DNA of 10,089 bases from Bacteroidota bacterium (GCA_029778965.1 JAKPBL010000444.1:1-10089); one strand, 5' to 3'; positions 1-7,322 are shown, numbered from the stretch's first letter. Numbers and translations: made by a program. The notes: generated by a model not told the origin, from the letters alone.

Positions 1-574
1 CAAAGGCAAGGGCATAGCAGTGATCGGCGTCGGTTACCGCCTTTCGCCGCGTGTAAGCGTGCCTGCTATTATCGAAGATGCGGCTGCCGCGGTGGGATGG
101 GTGTTCAGGAATGCGCAGAAATACGGCATCAGCCAGAAAAAGATATTCATATCGGGTCATTCGGCAGGGGCCTATCTCGGGCTGATGATCACCCTCGATA
201 AATCATATCTCCAAAAACAGCAGGTCGATGCCAACCAACTGGCAGGCCTCGTGGCTTTCAGCGGTCAAACCATTACACATTTTACCCTACGTAAGGAAAA
301 AGGCATTGCCGACACGCAGCCATTGGTCGACAATTCTGCGCCATTGGACCATGTTCGGAAAGACGCACCGCCCATCGTACGGCTTACTGGCGATCCCGAA
401 CTGGAGATGCTGGGCCGTTACGAAGAAAACGCCTATCTCGCGCGTATGCTGAAGCTTACCGGTCACCAGCAAACGAAACTGTACATGTTCCAGGGCTATG
501 GTCACGCCATGACCGAACCCGGCTTCCCGCTCCTGCTGAAAGAGGTTGCGGAACGCAGCAAAGAGATCAGGTAA
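1..574 (+). CDS. alpha/beta-hydrolase esterase, 3' part (5' end outside window)
   Basis: Serine hydrolase of the alpha/beta-hydrolase fold, close to the small carboxylesterase/acetylesterase (BD-FAE-like) group; it probably hydrolyses a carboxylic ester. The frame is open to the left edge, so this is a C-terminal fragment of 190 residues. The GTG at 20 is an internal valine, not a convincing start. Visible residues 10-16 carry the GYRLSP strand typical of the family. GHSAG (serine codon 161-163, visible residue 54) is the nucleophile elbow. LTGDPE (Asp codon 392-394) and GYGHAM (His codon 503-505) are at the right distances to complete the triad. The HGG oxyanion-hole motif expected upstream lies outside the window, as would any signal peptide. 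The gene ends 6 bp before the convergent glycosylasparaginase gene, so it is not co-transcribed with anything seen here. The substrate cannot be told; the fold assignment is secure. Confidence 0.85.
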   Translation, partial: KGKGIAVIGVGYRLSPRVSVPAIIEDAAAAVGWVFRNAQKYGISQKKIFISGHSAGAYLGLMITLDKSYLQKQQVDANQLAGLVAFSGQTITHFTLRKEKGIADTQPLVDNSAPLDHVRKDAPPIVRLTGDPELEMLGRYEENAYLARMLKLTGHQQTKLYMFQGYGHAMTEPGFPLLLKEVAERSKEIR

Positions 575-580
575 AAATAA

Positions 581-1630
581 TTACGGGTAATAGCTTTTAC
601 CCGGATGCATCTGGTCCTCCGTATTGCTTTTTACAGCATATGAAAATCCCTGCTGCAGGCAGAAAGCGCCGTATTCGCCCTGCTTGTTGATGGCCAGGAA
701 GCCCACCTGCAGGTCTTTGGCTTTCGACGGACTTCTCTTCACGATGCGTTCAACCGCATCGCGGCAGGCTTGTTCGGGTGCAGCACCCTGGCGCATCAGC
801 TCTACGATTAGGTGGGAACCGACAATGCGGATCACTTCTTCACCCACGCCGGTGGCGGTAGCGCCGCCCACTTCATTGTCAACATAGAGGCCCGCGCCGA
901 TCACAGGCGAATCGCCCACACGGCCGCGCATTTTAAAGGCCATGCCGCTGGTGGTGCAGGCGCCGCCGATATTGCCCTGCCGGTCGAGCGCGATCATGCC
1001 GATGGTATCATGGTTGTATTTGCCGCCCGGCAGATGGTCTTTGCTGTTCGGGTTGGCTTTATTCTCGATATTGATAACGGGTGAATAATGCGCTGTTTTC
1101 AGCCACTCCTTCCAGGCCTTTTCGGCGGCAGGCGTAAGCAGGTTTTCTCTTTTGAACCCGTTTGCAAGCGCGAATTGCAAGGCACCGTCGCCCACGAGGA
1201 TCACATGCGGCGTTTTTTCCATCACCAGGCGCGCCACCGAAATGGGATGCATGATATGCTCCAGGCACATCACCGAACCGCAACCGTATTTATCGTCCAT
1301 GATACAGGCATCGAGGGTAACATGGCCGTCGCGATCGGGCAATCCGCCATAACCAACGGTAAAGTTGGTGCCTTCGGCTTCGGTTATACGAACCCCTGCT
1401 TCCACGGCGTCAACGGCGCGGCCGCCGGCAGACAGCACTTCCCAGGCGCCTTTGTTGGCAGCCATGCCGAAATCCCAGGTCGACAGAACAATAGGCAGGT
1501 TGGGAGCCGGCCCGCGGCTTGTTTTAACGGCAGGTGCTTTGACAGTAGCGGTTATACCTGCGGTTGCTGTAACCGCCAGACCGGCCATTCCTTTAACGGA
1601 CTGCTGCAAGAATCGTCTTCTTTTAACCAT
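581..1630 (-). CDS. Tat-exported N4-(beta-N-acetylglucosaminyl)-L-asparaginase (glycosylasparaginase)
   Basis: Ntn-hydrolase of the aspartylglucosaminidase family. Known members cleave the GlcNAc-Asn bond left after N-glycoprotein breakdown, and some act on isoaspartyl or asparagine substrates. The 349-residue precursor starts with a twin-arginine signal (KRRRFL at 3-8, then a hydrophobic Ala/Gly/Thr stretch to about residue 30), so export of the folded protein to the periplasm is likely. The autoproteolysis site is HDT at 207-209, with Thr209 as the new N-terminal nucleophile. Residues at the spacing I recall from the Flavobacterium enzyme (Thr152, Thr170, Arg180, Asp183, Thr203, Gly204, Gly206) are all present here as Thr209, Thr227, Arg237, Asp240, Thr260, Gly261 and Gly263. 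Length fits the family and nothing is broken. The TonB-dependent receptor gene lies 93 bp upstream on the same strand with a strong hairpin between, so co-transcription is uncertain. The last codons form a hairpin of their own. Confidence 0.93.
   Translation of the reverse strand: MVKRRRFLQQSVKGMAGLAVTATAGITATVKAPAVKTSRGPAPNLPIVLSTWDFGMAANKGAWEVLSAGGRAVDAVEAGVRITEAEGTNFTVGYGGLPDRDGHVTLDACIMDDKYGCGSVMCLEHIMHPISVARLVMEKTPHVILVGDGALQFALANGFKRENLLTPAAEKAWKEWLKTAHYSPVINIENKANPNSKDHLPGGKYNHDTIGMIALDRQGNIGGACTTSGMAFKMRGRVGDSPVIGAGLYVDNEVGGATATGVGEEVIRIVGSHLIVELMRQGAAPEQACRDAVERIVKRSPSKAKDLQVGFLAINKQGEYGAFCLQQGFSYAVKSNTEDQMHPGKSYYP
584..603 (-). terminator. hairpin overlapping the end of the glycosylasparaginase gene
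   Basis: CGGGTAA (584-590) and TTACCCG (597-603) are a perfect 7-bp inverted repeat with a 6-nt loop. Read on the minus strand, the hairpin is followed at once by TAATTATTTTTACC, in which the first TAA is the stop codon. This is the shape of an intrinsic terminator built into the last codons (Pro-Gly-Lys-Ser-Tyr-Tyr-Pro). On the plus strand no T-run follows, so it would not obviously stop the esterase transcript. The stem is short, hence moderate confidence. Confidence 0.5.
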
Positions 1631-1660
1631 GTTATTTTTGTTGCCTGCGAAGATAATACA

Positions 1661-1693
1661 AACCGGGACGCTCTTGGACAGGGCGTCCCGGTT
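1661..1693 (-). terminator. perfect 11-bp hairpin between receptor and glycosylasparaginase genes
   Basis: AACCGGGACGC (1661-1671) pairs perfectly with GCGTCCCGGTT (1683-1693) around an 11-nt loop. It lies 30 bp after the stop codon of the TonB-dependent receptor gene. On the minus strand it is followed by TGTATTATCTT, a T-rich but not pure run; on the plus strand it is followed by GGGGAAG. It is best read as a rho-independent terminator of the receptor transcript. Only 30 bp remain before the glycosylasparaginase start, so that gene either uses a promoter overlapping this hairpin or depends on read-through. Confidence 0.65.
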
Positions 1694-1723
1694 GGGGAAG
1701 ATTGGCTCAATGAGCGTAAAGAC

Positions 1724-4108
1724 TCAGAACCTGTAGGCGATGGAAAGGCGCAGGTTCCGGGGTGCTTCCGCCTGGTAATAGTAGGCGTTCAGCCAGCTAT
1801 ACCACGAGCCGGTGTACAGGTAGGCGTCGAGCAGGTTGAATACATTGGCGGTGATGCGGATCTTGTCACGGTCCCACGAAATACCCGCATCCACTTTTGT
1901 ATAATCGGGCAGTTCCTGTCCGCCGGCGGGTGGCAGTTCCCAGTTGGTTTTGCGGCCACCCAGAAACGTAACGCCGGCATTGATACCTAAACCACGCAGC
2001 ACACCCGAGGGAATGCGGTAGGTGAGCCAGGCATTGGCGGTATGCGTGGCATAAGCCGGCAGGTACTGACCCACTTTCAGGTCTGTTTCAGCGCCCTCGT
2101 TTATTTTGGTGACAACCGATTCGGTGAAGGCATAGTTCGCTACCAGGTTCAGCCCGCGGGCAAGCGTTCCCTTCAAATCGAACTCGATGCCCTGCGCCCT
2201 TTTTTCACCCAGGTCAATGCTGTAGGCCACATGCGTATCCGGATCCATCGGTCCGGCCACCAGCTCATTTCTTTTGATAATGCGGTACGCTGTAAGCGAA
2301 CTGGCCCAACGGCCATCGAGCCATTCGCGCTTGATGCCGATCTCCATGTTATTACCCGTGATAGGCTTCGGTACGCCGCCCGCTTTCATGACGCCCGACT
2401 GCGCCAGGAATGCCTGGTCGTACAGGGCATATACCGATGTGCTCTTGTCGATGGACACGCTCAGCCCGGCACGCGGCGTAAAATGGTCTGCCTTATCGGC
2501 GGCTGCGCCCCAGGCCCACATGCTCAGTTGCGTATAACGGCCCGCCAGGGTGAGGCGGATCTTATTGTCCAGAAAACCCAGCTCATCCTGTACGTACACG
2601 GAGCTGTACTGCTGGCCCATGGTACCGCCTGCGGCGGTGGCGCGTTCGGCGAGGGGCGTTTCCCGGTCGAACCGGGGATAGCCGTTATTGGGTACGCCGA
2701 GGTGGGGGTTCAGCATATCAAATTCACCGCCTGCGGTATCGAGTGCATGGGCTTGCCCCCAATCTGCCATATAATCCTTATGCGCGGCATCGAGGCCGGC
2801 CAGTACCCGGTGCCGAACGGAGCCGGTATGAAGATCGCCGTTCACAAAGGCCTGCCCCATGGTCATCTTGCTTTTTGCATCCCATATCCCGATGCCCCTG
2901 ATCATGGTATAATCGGCGTTCACTTTGTCGGGCCAGGCCGAAGAGCCCACCTGGTTGAAATCGAATCGTGAGAACTGCGCCGTAAACTTCCAGTCTTTGT
3001 TGATCTCGCGGTTCAGCGTTGCATAAAAGCTATGATCATTCATCTTTGTGCCGGGCAGCCCCTCGGGAATGCTCGTGAAATCACGCGGCAGCTTCGCATA
3101 CCCGTCGGGTGTAAATACATAAAATGAACCGACGTTAGACATATTTGCGCGCTGGTAGTTGTATTCAAAAGTCAGCTTTGTTTTATCGTCGAGCTGGTAA
3201 GAGATTACCGGCGCTATCACGTACCGGTCGTTGTATTCATTGGCACGAAAAGAGCCCTTGTTTTGCGCGGCCAGGTTGAGTCGGTACAACAGGCGGCCGT
3301 CTTTACTAAGCTTCCCATCGAGGTCGAGGGTGGTGCGATATAGATTCCAGCTACCGGCGCTCAGCGTTACTTCCCCTTTTGTTTGCCCCGTGGGTTTTTT
3401 GGTTACCACGTTATAAAGACCCGATGGGTCGCCGCTCGACAGCATGAATCCCGCTGGCCCTTTTACAAATTCAATGTGGTCCACAAAGCTCATGTCTTCC
3501 GTCAGGGGACCCCAGTACGAGTTCACTACGTTGAAACCATTGCGGAAGGCCTGCACCTGCGATCCGCGGGCATTGATATTGGTGTACATATCGCCCCAGT
3601 GTTCACTACGCACCAACCCGCTCACATTGCGGATCAGCCCGTCGCTCATGCTGATCACCTGCTGGTCTTTGAGCATCTCCCGCGACACTGTCTGCACGTT
3701 CTGCGGCAGCTCCAGCAGCGGCGTTGCCACGCGCAGGCTGGCCGAGCCCATCTTTTCGTTGTACTTGTTGTTGTAAGCCGATACTACGACCTGCTCCAGT
3801 TCCTTTGCGTTTTCAGTAAGCGAGAAATCGACTGTAACGGTTTCCTGGGCGCCGATCGTTACCGTTTGCTCCTGGTTTTTAAGGCCTGAGAACGAAGCGA
3901 CAACAGTATAGGTTCCCGCAGGTACATTCTTTATCGTATAATGACCATCCTTGGCTACCATGGCGCCCCGGTTGATCGACCTTAGCACCACGTTCACGCC
4001 CTCGGCAGGCTTGTTATCAAAAGTCAATACTTTACCGGTTATATGACCGTGCTGCGCCGACACCGCCGTGGTAAACGAAATAAAGAATAAGAGCAGAAAA
4101 TATTTCAT
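1724..4108 (-). CDS. TonB-dependent siderophore-type outer-membrane receptor
   Basis: Outer-membrane beta-barrel that imports a ligand, probably a ferric siderophore, using TonB/ExbB/ExbD energy. I place the start at the ATG at 4108, giving 794 residues. It directly opens a good signal peptide (MKYFLLLFFISF..., cleavage after VSA at 18), while the in-frame ATG at 4156 would add 16 polar residues in front. Residues about 20-97 are a carboxypeptidase-regulatory-like beta-sandwich, common in Bacteroidota receptors. LEQVVVSAY at 104-112 resembles a TonB box. The plug follows (about 130-245), with LPQNVQTV, NARGSQVQAFRNGF and VKGPAGFMLSSGDPSG, typical of FhuA/FoxA-type siderophore receptors rather than SusC. 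The barrel runs to the C-terminus, ending in LSIAYRF with the expected terminal Phe. No SusD gene is adjacent, which also favours a siderophore or small-chelate ligand. No good Shine-Dalgarno is seen. A phased direct repeat upstream may be its operator. The exact ligand is unknown. Confidence 0.92.
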   Translation of the reverse strand: MKYFLLLFFISFTTAVSAQHGHITGKVLTFDNKPAEGVNVVLRSINRGAMVAKDGHYTIKNVPAGTYTVVASFSGLKNQEQTVTIGAQETVTVDFSLTENAKELEQVVVSAYNNKYNEKMGSASLRVATPLLELPQNVQTVSREMLKDQQVISMSDGLIRNVSGLVRSEHWGDMYTNINARGSQVQAFRNGFNVVNSYWGPLTEDMSFVDHIEFVKGPAGFMLSSGDPSGLYNVVTKKPTGQTKGEVTLSAGSWNLYRTTLDLDGKLSKDGRLLYRLNLAAQNKGSFRANEYNDRYVIAPVISYQLDDKTKLTFEYNYQRANMSNVGSFYVFTPDGYAKLPRDFTSIPEGLPGTKMNDHSFYATLNREINKDWKFTAQFSRFDFNQVGSSAWPDKVNADYTMIRGIGIWDAKSKMTMGQAFVNGDLHTGSVRHRVLAGLDAAHKDYMADWGQAHALDTAGGEFDMLNPHLGVPNNGYPRFDRETPLAERATAAGGTMGQQYSSVYVQDELGFLDNKIRLTLAGRYTQLSMWAWGAAADKADHFTPRAGLSVSIDKSTSVYALYDQAFLAQSGVMKAGGVPKPITGNNMEIGIKREWLDGRWASSLTAYRIIKRNELVAGPMDPDTHVAYSIDLGEKRAQGIEFDLKGTLARGLNLVANYAFTESVVTKINEGAETDLKVGQYLPAYATHTANAWLTYRIPSGVLRGLGINAGVTFLGGRKTNWELPPAGGQELPDYTKVDAGISWDRDKIRITANVFNLLDAYLYTGSWYSWLNAYYYQAEAPRNLRLSIAYRF

Positions 4109-4170
4109 ACCATGTTTTTTGAATAGTGGCGCGAAATTATTTCTCCCGGTATCCAAATCATTTTCTACAA

Positions 4171-4200
4171 CGGGAAAAGCATTTACGAAATCGGGAAAAG
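4171..4200 (-). promoter_or_regulatory. phased direct repeat CGGGAAAAG, possible operator of the receptor gene
   Basis: The 9-mer CGGGAAAAG occurs at 4171-4179 and again at 4192-4200, exactly 21 bp apart, which is two helical turns and places both copies on one face of the DNA. It lies 63-92 bp upstream of the receptor start codon. This spacing suits a protein binding as a tandem dimer, such as an AraC-type activator; siderophore receptors are often controlled by such regulators or by Fur. It does not look like a Fur box. The role is inferred only from geometry and position. Confidence 0.4.
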
Positions 4201-4270
4201 ATTGATCAAATACGATCGGTTGTTAGTTTATTGCTCTCCAACTATTCTTGATGCCTGGTTCAGTGTTATA

Positions 4271-4295
4271 GAAAAGAGAAAACCCGGAAACCGGG
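4271..4295 (-). terminator. intrinsic terminator downstream of the four-gene operon
   Basis: CCCGG (4283-4287) and CCGGG (4291-4295) form a tight 5-bp GC stem with a 3-nt loop. On the minus strand it is followed by TTTTCTCTTTTC, a clear pyrimidine/T-rich run. It lies about 180 bp after the metallophosphoesterase stop codon and before the receptor gene, so it would end the operon transcript and insulate the receptor. The stem is short, but the tail is good. Confidence 0.55.
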
Positions 4296-4398
4296 CTCAA
4301 ACGTTTGCGCTGCAGAGCGTGCCTTCCTCGGCAGTTGGGTATTTTTGCAACAGTTTTAGCAGTTGTTAAAAGGCAAACAAATAACTGCATTACGGGGG

Positions 4399-4432
4399 AG
4401 CCTGCATGCGCAAGCATGGCAGGCTTCTTTGT
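4399..4432 (+). terminator. plus-strand hairpin with GCAA loop and T-rich tail
   Basis: AGCCTGCATGC (4399-4409) pairs with GCAT (4414-4417) and GCAGGCT (4419-4425), leaving one bulged G at 4418 and a GCAA tetraloop of the stable GNRA type. TCTTTGTGTT follows on the plus strand; on the minus strand the next bases are CCCCC. The structure therefore points as a plus-strand terminator, yet no plus-strand protein gene precedes it. A TATTTTTG box, matching the Bacteroidota -7 consensus, lies at 4340-4347, so a transcript of roughly 80 nt could run from there to this hairpin. No -33 TTG is seen at the usual distance, so a small RNA remains a guess. Confidence 0.4.
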
Positions 4433-4477
4433 GTTAGAGATGGCCGTGTATCGTTTGCCGTGGCTGCCTGGTGAATA

Positions 4478-5911
4478 CTAACGAACCGGTAAAGTATCGG
4501 TATATACAACGCCGAAGCGGTCTGTTACTTTCACTGTAACCCGCGTTGTTTTATGGTCGAAAGCCGCCTTAAAAAGATGCGCCGTCAGTACAGGCTGCAT
4601 CCAGGGGCGGCCGGGTGGTAAAGATTTATAATATGCTTCCATTACAGGCGAATACCCGATGTACCGCTGCATGGGTTGCCAATGGTTGCCGTCGGCCGAC
4701 CATTCCACTTTCCACCGGTCGTCCCAGTTCCACACATTGGCAACAACCGTTTGCCGCAAAGTGTCGATGCTGAGCTGCATCTGGTAGTCGCGGCTTCTGC
4801 CGGCGCTCTGGTAATACCACGACAGTGAATCGCCTTTCACTTCGTACACGGAAAAGCCAAGCGGCGTACCGTCGAAACTGGTGGATCCATCCCACCAGGC
4901 GCCGCAAATAGCACCGTGAATATGATGAAACACGTTGTCTTTCTCGAAGCTCTGGTGCCAATGCGTATGCCCGGTCATGACATGCACTTTATAGGGCGAC
5001 AGCAGCTTGTAAAAATGGGCGGCATTGTTTAATGTATTGTCGCCGGGCATTGCTTCGGCGCTGCCGGCCGGTCGGGTGGTATCATATTCAACCGGTATAT
5101 GCAGCGATATAACCACCGTTGCGCCCTTCGGCACCTGTTGCAGGTCTTTTTCCAGCCAGGCGAACTGCTGCTCGTTCAGGTAACCGGTGTACCACGAATG
5201 ACGGCCGAGGTAAAACACATCGTCCAGCACCACGTAATGAATCCTGCCTTTATTGAACGAGTAATATTCAGGGCCAAATGCATCGCGAAAGCCTTGCTGG
5301 GAATATTCGTCGGTACGCGCTTCGTAGTTCTCGTCGTGGTTACCCAGCACCTGGAAACAGGGAAAGCCCATTTTTTCCACTGCCAGGCGATGGTTGGCAT
5401 ACAGGTCGAGCTGGTCGCCCACAATATCGCCACAGAGAATACCTACGGCCGGCAAGGAAGGATAGCGTTGAAGAACAGGTGTAAAATGGGCGCCGGCAAA
5501 CTCGAGCCATTTTTGGGCGGCTTCCGCTGAAGCAGGCTGCGGATCGGCGCCGACAATCAACAGGTGATGGTCATCGTTCACCGCTTCCTTTTCCAGCAAA
5601 AAATCATATCCCTTTGTTCTCTGGCCGTCGAGCTTCCGGTAAAAGCGGGGCAGGAATTTTTCTGCAGGAATGGCATACCCCGCGGGAATGGTTATGTAAA
5701 CAAATTGCGCTGCAGGATGACGCACCAGTGAATAAAATCCTTTCGCATTGGTTTGCACAATGGAAAAGCCATCGGTCACCGGTACGCCGGCAATGCCCGA
5801 CTGTGTTTGCCGGTTGATCACACGGCCCGCTACCGGCTGCTGGGCAAACAGCCACTGTGCGTATAATAGGGTTACAAGAAAGACAATAACGATCCGGAAC
5901 AGGCGCATCAT
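4478..5911 (-). CDS. secreted calcineurin-like metallophosphoesterase, three-domain Bacteroidota type
   Basis: Dimetal phosphoesterase, probably periplasmic or surface-exposed, cleaving a phosphomonoester or diester. I choose the ATG at 5911 (477 residues): it sits one base after the stop of the sugar-porter gene (TAG, C, ATG ATG) and begins a signal peptide (MMRLFRIVIVFLV..., cleavage after FA at 23). The longer frame from 6007 would overlap the porter by 95 bp and add a non-signal leader. Residues about 25-110 are an N-terminal beta-sandwich (metallophos_N-like). The catalytic domain is about 115-345, with GADPQ (120-124), GDIVGD (160-165), GNHDE (189-193), SLHIP (His270) and GHTH (313-316). 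The rest is a C-terminal beta domain (metallophos_C-like). The first motif is D-P-Q rather than the classic D-x-H; I believe this is usual in this subfamily. It is last in the operon and probably translationally coupled to the porter. The substrate is unknown. Confidence 0.9.
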   Translation of the reverse strand: MMRLFRIVIVFLVTLLYAQWLFAQQPVAGRVINRQTQSGIAGVPVTDGFSIVQTNAKGFYSLVRHPAAQFVYITIPAGYAIPAEKFLPRFYRKLDGQRTKGYDFLLEKEAVNDDHHLLIVGADPQPASAEAAQKWLEFAGAHFTPVLQRYPSLPAVGILCGDIVGDQLDLYANHRLAVEKMGFPCFQVLGNHDENYEARTDEYSQQGFRDAFGPEYYSFNKGRIHYVVLDDVFYLGRHSWYTGYLNEQQFAWLEKDLQQVPKGATVVISLHIPVEYDTTRPAGSAEAMPGDNTLNNAAHFYKLLSPYKVHVMTGHTHWHQSFEKDNVFHHIHGAICGAWWDGSTSFDGTPLGFSVYEVKGDSLSWYYQSAGRSRDYQMQLSIDTLRQTVVANVWNWDDRWKVEWSADGNHWQPMQRYIGYSPVMEAYYKSLPPGRPWMQPVLTAHLFKAAFDHKTTRVTVKVTDRFGVVYTDTLPVR

Positions 5912-5912
5912 G

Positions 5913-7322
5913 CTACCACATTTTTTCAATTTCTTCCAATGATTTACCGGTTGTTTCCGGCACCATTTTCCAGATGATATACAGGTAAGGTAAACACATG
6001 CCGGCAAAAAGCCAGAAGGTGCCCGCGGGTGTCAGCGCAGTCAGCATCCACGGTGTTAGCTGGCCGATAAGATACGTGCCAACCCAGAGCGAAAAGCCGG
6101 CGATCGACATGGCGGCGCCCCGCACGGCATTGGGATAGAGTTCTGACAGCAGCACGAACACCACGGCCGATACCGACACCGCACAGCAAAAAACATAAAA
6201 TAAAAAGAGCACCAGCAGAACGGTAGTGGGCCAATGCCATGCCTCACCTCGCCAGAAAAAGAAACCGATGCATACCAGCGAAAGCACCATGCCTGATACG
6301 CCGTAATAGACCAGCTTTTTACGTCCCACGCGGTCTATGATAAAAAGTGCCAGCACCGTAGTGAGCATATTGACCAGTCCTACCAGCACCTGGTAAAACA
6401 AGGAGTCACCGTCTGAAAGACCGCTGTTCTTAAAGATCGTGGGGCCATAGTACAGCACAGCATTCACCCCCATGAACTGGCCAAGTATGGCAATGGCCAC
6501 GCCGATCAGCAATACCTTCCGATAGCCGGCCCCGAATACAAGCCGGTAGCTGTTCCGGGCGCGCTGTCCTGCCAGTTGCGCTATAATCTCGCCGGCCTCG
6601 GCCTGGGCCGACTGCAGGCTGTTGTTGATCTTTTCCAGGATGCGTACCGCCGACTGCTGCCGGCCTCGCACCAGCAGCCACCGCGGACTTTCCGGTATGA
6701 AAAATACCACGGCCAGGAACAGGATAGCCGGCAGGGCCTCCATGCCCAGCATTGCCCGCCATACCTCGGTTACAAACGCCAGCTCCAGGTGGGGCGACTG
6801 AAAATGCCGGCCCGATAATGATCCCTGCAGCAAATAGTAGTTCACCAGGTAAGCGCCCATAAAGCCGATGGTAATGGCCAACTGGTACATGGCCACGAGC
6901 CGGCCCCGGTATTTTGCAACCGCGATCTCGGAAATGTACATCGGCGATATGATCGACACCATACCGATTGCAATGCCGCCCATGATGCGATAGGCCACCA
7001 GCGCATCGATGCCACCGGCAACGGCGCAGCCGATGCCGGAAAGCGCAAACAATACCGCCGAAACCACCAGCGATATTTTCCGGCCCAGCTTATCGGCGCA
7101 CCAGCCCGCCAGCAATACGCCGCCCATTGATCCCACAAGGGCGCAACCCACATACCATCCCTGCTGCAACGCATTCAGGCCGAACTGGGCCGACACCTGC
7201 TCGATGGTGCCTGAGATCACCGCGGTATCATACCCGAACAAAAATCCGCCGAGGGCCGCTACCACGGTGAGAAAAACCACATACCCGATATTTTTATTTT
7301 CCATGCTGCTCGTATTTGCCAT
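5913..7322 (-). CDS. MFS sugar porter (XylE/GlcP-type monosaccharide transporter)
   Basis: Twelve-helix inner-membrane symporter of the sugar porter family, taking up a monosaccharide, probably with protons. Family marks are all present: GYDTAVISG (30-38) in helix 1, DKLGRK (77-82) in loop 2-3, PESPRWL (210-216) after helix 6, QFMGVNAVLYYGP (282-294) in helix 7, DRVGRKKL (330-337), SELYPNAVRG (393-402) and the C-terminal PETTGKSLEEIE (455-466). At 469 residues it is full length. Starts at 7322 or 7304 are both possible; 7322 gives a 9-nt gap to the upstream gene and neither has a strong ribosome site. Compared with E. coli XylE from memory, the sugar-contacting Gln168, Gln288, Trp392 and Gln415 are here Phe154, Gly281, Phe389 and Leu412, while Gln289 and Asn294 are kept as Gln282 and Asn287. 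The cargo is therefore probably not simply xylose or glucose. It is the third gene of the operon. Confidence 0.93.
   Translation of the reverse strand: MANTSSMENKNIGYVVFLTVVAALGGFLFGYDTAVISGTIEQVSAQFGLNALQQGWYVGCALVGSMGGVLLAGWCADKLGRKISLVVSAVLFALSGIGCAVAGGIDALVAYRIMGGIAIGMVSIISPMYISEIAVAKYRGRLVAMYQLAITIGFMGAYLVNYYLLQGSLSGRHFQSPHLELAFVTEVWRAMLGMEALPAILFLAVVFFIPESPRWLLVRGRQQSAVRILEKINNSLQSAQAEAGEIIAQLAGQRARNSYRLVFGAGYRKVLLIGVAIAILGQFMGVNAVLYYGPTIFKNSGLSDGDSLFYQVLVGLVNMLTTVLALFIIDRVGRKKLVYYGVSGMVLSLVCIGFFFWRGEAWHWPTTVLLVLFLFYVFCCAVSVSAVVFVLLSELYPNAVRGAAMSIAGFSLWVGTYLIGQLTPWMLTALTPAGTFWLFAGMCLPYLYIIWKMVPETTGKSLEEIEKMW

Larger units (their letters stand above)
4109..4477. other. gene-free intergenic stretch with regulatory signals
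   Basis: These 369 bp separate the receptor gene from the end of the four-gene operon, both on the minus strand. I see no convincing protein gene; a 64-codon open frame at 4223-4417 (-) has no family resemblance and spans the terminator. Near the receptor there is a phased direct repeat (4171-4200). In the middle is a short minus-strand terminator (4283-4295). To the right is a plus-strand hairpin with a T-rich tail (4399-4432) preceded by a TATTTTTG box. I did not find a full Bacteroidota promoter (TTG, about 20 bp, TAnnTTTG) for the receptor. TAATTTCG on the minus strand at 4139-4132 is one mismatch from the -7 element but lacks a partner. Confidence 0.7.

Noticed and set aside
1088..1990. 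Open frame of 300 codons on the plus strand
   Set aside because: Antisense across the glycosylasparaginase gene, the hairpin and the receptor gene end; no recognisable motif or start signal.
2042..2971. Open frame of 309 codons on the plus strand
   Set aside because: Lies wholly inside the receptor barrel on the other strand; no family resemblance.
1724..4108. Receptor as a SusC of a polysaccharide utilisation locus
   Set aside because: No SusD gene adjoins it, and the plug motifs match siderophore receptors rather than SusC.
4109..4156. Longer start for the receptor at 4156
   Set aside because: The 16 extra residues are polar and would precede an otherwise textbook signal peptide.
4223..4417. 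64-codon minus-strand frame in the intergenic stretch
   Set aside because: It runs through a terminator hairpin and its tail, has no good start signal and no recognisable composition; judged chance.
5912..6007. Longer start for the metallophosphoesterase at 6007
   Set aside because: It would overlap the sugar-porter coding end by 95 bp and bury the signal peptide behind about 32 unrelated residues; the ATG one base after the porter stop is better.
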